Assembly: GCA_035504075.1 (NCBI GenBank)
Contig: DATJSO010000249.1
Span: forward strand, 1 to 34,953
DNA length: 34,953 nt
Source: DATARH01 sp035504075
GTDB taxonomy: Bacteria > Pseudomonadota > Alphaproteobacteria > ATCC43930 > CGMCC-115725
Direction of reading: 5' to 3'
This document shows, piece after piece, positions 33,395 through 34,953 of the stretch (positions are counted from its first letter, which is position 1; every line of letters starts with the position of its first letter). A model generated the notes under the pieces. The model had not been told where the DNA came from, did no database searches, and saw only the letters and a list, made by a program, of their open reading frames with translations. The translations under genes and the position numbers were made by a program.

Positions 33395-34404
33395 TGGTCT
33401 GCGCTGATACGCCGCTGTTTTCCGTCATAATTCCGACACGAAACCGGTCGGCGGTATTTGCGGCGGCGTTGCATTCGGTTCTGGAGCAGCGTTTCCGCAC
33501 GTTCGAGGTCATCGTCGTCGACGACGGTTCTGCTGCCGAACATCAGCCGCGCTACCGAGAACTGATCGAGGCGGCGCGCGGGATCGCGCGCATCATCACC
33601 TTGCAGCCTGCCGCACGCGGCCATGGCCCGAGTTTCGTGCGCAATTGCGGGGCAGCGGAGGCGACCGGGGATTATCTCTGCTTTCTTGACGACGACGATC
33701 AGTGGAGCGACCCCGATCATCTGTCCCGTGTTGCCGGCGTGGTCGCGGCGAGCGCGGAGCCGGTCGACCTGATCCTTGCCGACCAGCAGGCGTTCCTCGA
33801 CGGCACTCCGGTCGCGGGGCCCGTTTGGATCGAAGACCTGAAGGAACGCTTGAACCAGGCCCCGGATCGCGCCGGCGCTTATGCCGTAACGTCGGTGGAT
33901 CTGCTCGCCTGTCCGGCGCATTGTCACCTGAACACGACCGTCATGCGGCGGAGTTTCTATCGCGAGCTTGGCGGCTTCGACGAACGGCTGCGCTATGAGG
34001 AAGACCGTGACCTTTATCTGCGGGCGCTCGACCGCGCCACGTCGATCAAATACTTTCCCGTTACTGTTTCGCGGCATAACATTCCGCACGCTGGCGCGAC
34101 AAACCTCTCGACGAGCGAATCGGAACTGGCAAAGCGACTCGATCAACTGCGCGTGTTCGATAAAGCCGTCCTGCTTTCGGCACAGCCTGAATTGCGGCGC
34201 TATGCGATGCGGCAAAGGGCTTACATGCTGCAATACATTGCGGCCGAAGCAGCCCGCCTCGGCTCGGCCGACAGCGCCCGGTATTACGCAATGCAGGCGC
34301 TGACCGCCCGACTGTCGGGGTCGATGAAAACTGTCGGCACACTCGCGGGAGCAGCCCGTCGCTTCCTCGGGTCTCCACAGCTCGGCCAAATTGCCGGTTT
34401 ATGA
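33394..34404 (+). CDS. Glycosyltransferase family 2 protein
   Basis: The 336-residue product has a GT-A fold. The N-terminal motif is FSVIIPTRNRSAVFAAALHS, then FEVIVVDDGS, and the metal-binding acidic motif YLCFLDDDDQW near residue 104. The acceptor region includes RRSFYRELGGFDERLRYEED, with the conserved ED at its end. A helical C-terminal tail of ~100 residues follows (LRRYAMRQRAYMLQYIAAEA). The start codon shares its A with the sulfotransferase stop, so the two are coupled. An upstream frame from 33091 is out-of-frame sequence inside the sulfotransferase. The sugar specificity is unknown. Confidence 0.92.
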   Translation: MVCADTPLFSVIIPTRNRSAVFAAALHSVLEQRFRTFEVIVVDDGSAAEHQPRYRELIEAARGIARIITLQPAARGHGPSFVRNCGAAEATGDYLCFLDDDDQWSDPDHLSRVAGVVAASAEPVDLILADQQAFLDGTPVAGPVWIEDLKERLNQAPDRAGAYAVTSVDLLACPAHCHLNTTVMRRSFYRELGGFDERLRYEEDRDLYLRALDRATSIKYFPVTVSRHNIPHAGATNLSTSESELAKRLDQLRVFDKAVLLSAQPELRRYAMRQRAYMLQYIAAEAARLGSADSARYYAMQALTARLSGSMKTVGTLAGAARRFLGSPQLGQIAGL

Positions 34405-34411
34405 GCCGGTC

Positions 34412-34953
34412 ATGCAGCGGACAGCAACCAACGAGCAAACCCGGAGTGCCGGTCCGGACGTGCAGGTCGTGACCTATCACCCCGCCCCGGCGGTCGTCGA
34501 GCGTTACGTGCAACTCTTGCCGCGTCTCGGTGCCGAACCGGCTCTGGCGCATTGGGCGGCCGAATACGCCGCTGGACACGCCGGCCGATGCCTTTGGGAT
34601 GCACGTTTTCTAGCGGAGCGCCATCGCACCGGGCGCCTTCTTAATATCGGCGGCGCTCCCTATGTGTTCGAGATGGTCTTGAGAAAAGAAGCTCCAGAAC
34701 TGGACATCCATACGATCGATCTCGATCCATGCCGCTTCCCTGGCGTCGCCGAAACCCTTGGCATCCGCACGATCGCCGCTGATATTGAACACCCCGACTG
34801 GCAGCTTGACGAAAAATTCGATTGCATTGTTTGTGCCGAAGTAATGGAGCATATGAGGATCGATTTGCTCGGGACGATGCGGCGGATACGCGAGCACCTG
34901 GCGCCGCACGGCATCCTCTACCTCACGACCCCGAATGGCCTGAGTTTCTGGAA
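34412..34953 (+). CDS. Class I SAM-dependent methyltransferase, cut by the window end
   Basis: Translation from the ATG at 34412 stays open to the window edge, giving at least 180 residues. It shows class I methyltransferase motifs: LLNIGGAPYVFEMVLRK (motif I, glycine-rich although the second glycine pair is atypical), IHTIDLDP (acidic loop for the SAM ribose), FDCIVCAEVMEHM and HLAPHGILYLTTPN. The pattern fits methyltransferase type 11/23 proteins found in glycan clusters. It starts 8 bases after the GT2 stop codon. An ATG at 34401 overlaps that stop but runs into a stop after 23 codons. The C-terminus and the substrate are not visible. Confidence 0.85.
   Translation, partial: MQRTATNEQTRSAGPDVQVVTYHPAPAVVERYVQLLPRLGAEPALAHWAAEYAAGHAGRCLWDARFLAERHRTGRLLNIGGAPYVFEMVLRKEAPELDIHTIDLDPCRFPGVAETLGIRTIAADIEHPDWQLDEKFDCIVCAEVMEHMRIDLLGTMRRIREHLAPHGILYLTTPNGLSFW

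Overview
The window is very GC-rich, its genes are tightly packed, and many of them overlap by ATGA or GTGA. The xseA-rph-rdgB-hemW string next to a divergent purD, together with an alternative complex III/cytochrome oxidase supercluster, suggests a free-living, aerobically respiring alphaproteobacterium. Rhodospirillales or Hyphomicrobiales would fit, but this is inference from gene content only; there is no rRNA gene in the window to confirm it.

Left part (1-8.9 kb), housekeeping: comF (+), then the minus-strand run xseA-rph-rdgB-hemW (DNA repair, RNA trimming, nucleotide-pool cleaning, haem chaperone), a divergent purD, a convergent metallophosphoesterase, and a gltD-type NADPH oxidoreductase with no gltB beside it.

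8.9-12.3 kb, catabolic island: a 2-keto-4-pentenoate hydratase-type gene diverges from a class III (LigB-type) extradiol dioxygenase. A strong hairpin terminator follows the dioxygenase, and then an NtaA/DmoA-type flavin monooxygenase. Together they look like part of a meta-cleavage pathway. The gene-poor stretch after them holds what appears to be a frameshifted 5' remnant of a hypoxanthine phosphoribosyltransferase gene.

12.76-24.6 kb, the respiratory core: actA-actB-actC-actD-actE-actF, a small single-membrane-span protein, sco, and coxB(-cyt c)-coxA-coxC-coxD. All are on the plus strand, almost all with overlapping start and stop codons. This encodes a quinol:cytochrome c oxidoreductase that is not a bc1 complex (alternative complex III), followed by a haem-copper oxidase. 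CoxA carries the YSHPAVY signature of A2-type enzymes in place of the usual HPEVY glutamate. Electrons would pass quinol -> ActB/ActA haems -> ActE or the CoxB haem -> CuA -> haem a/a3-CuB -> O2. A pirin gene follows.

25.4-35.0 kb, envelope glycan and accessory genes: a GT4 glycosyltransferase, a DUF423 membrane protein, a beta-propeller (NHL) protein with a CaiB-type CoA-transferase, a radical SAM/SPASM protein, an O-antigen-ligase-like membrane protein of the exosortase-associated type, a Stf0-like sulfotransferase, a GT2 glycosyltransferase, and a SAM methyltransferase cut by the window edge. The last three form a plus-strand run that could decorate a surface polysaccharide. No tRNA, rRNA, CRISPR array, transposase or phage gene was seen.
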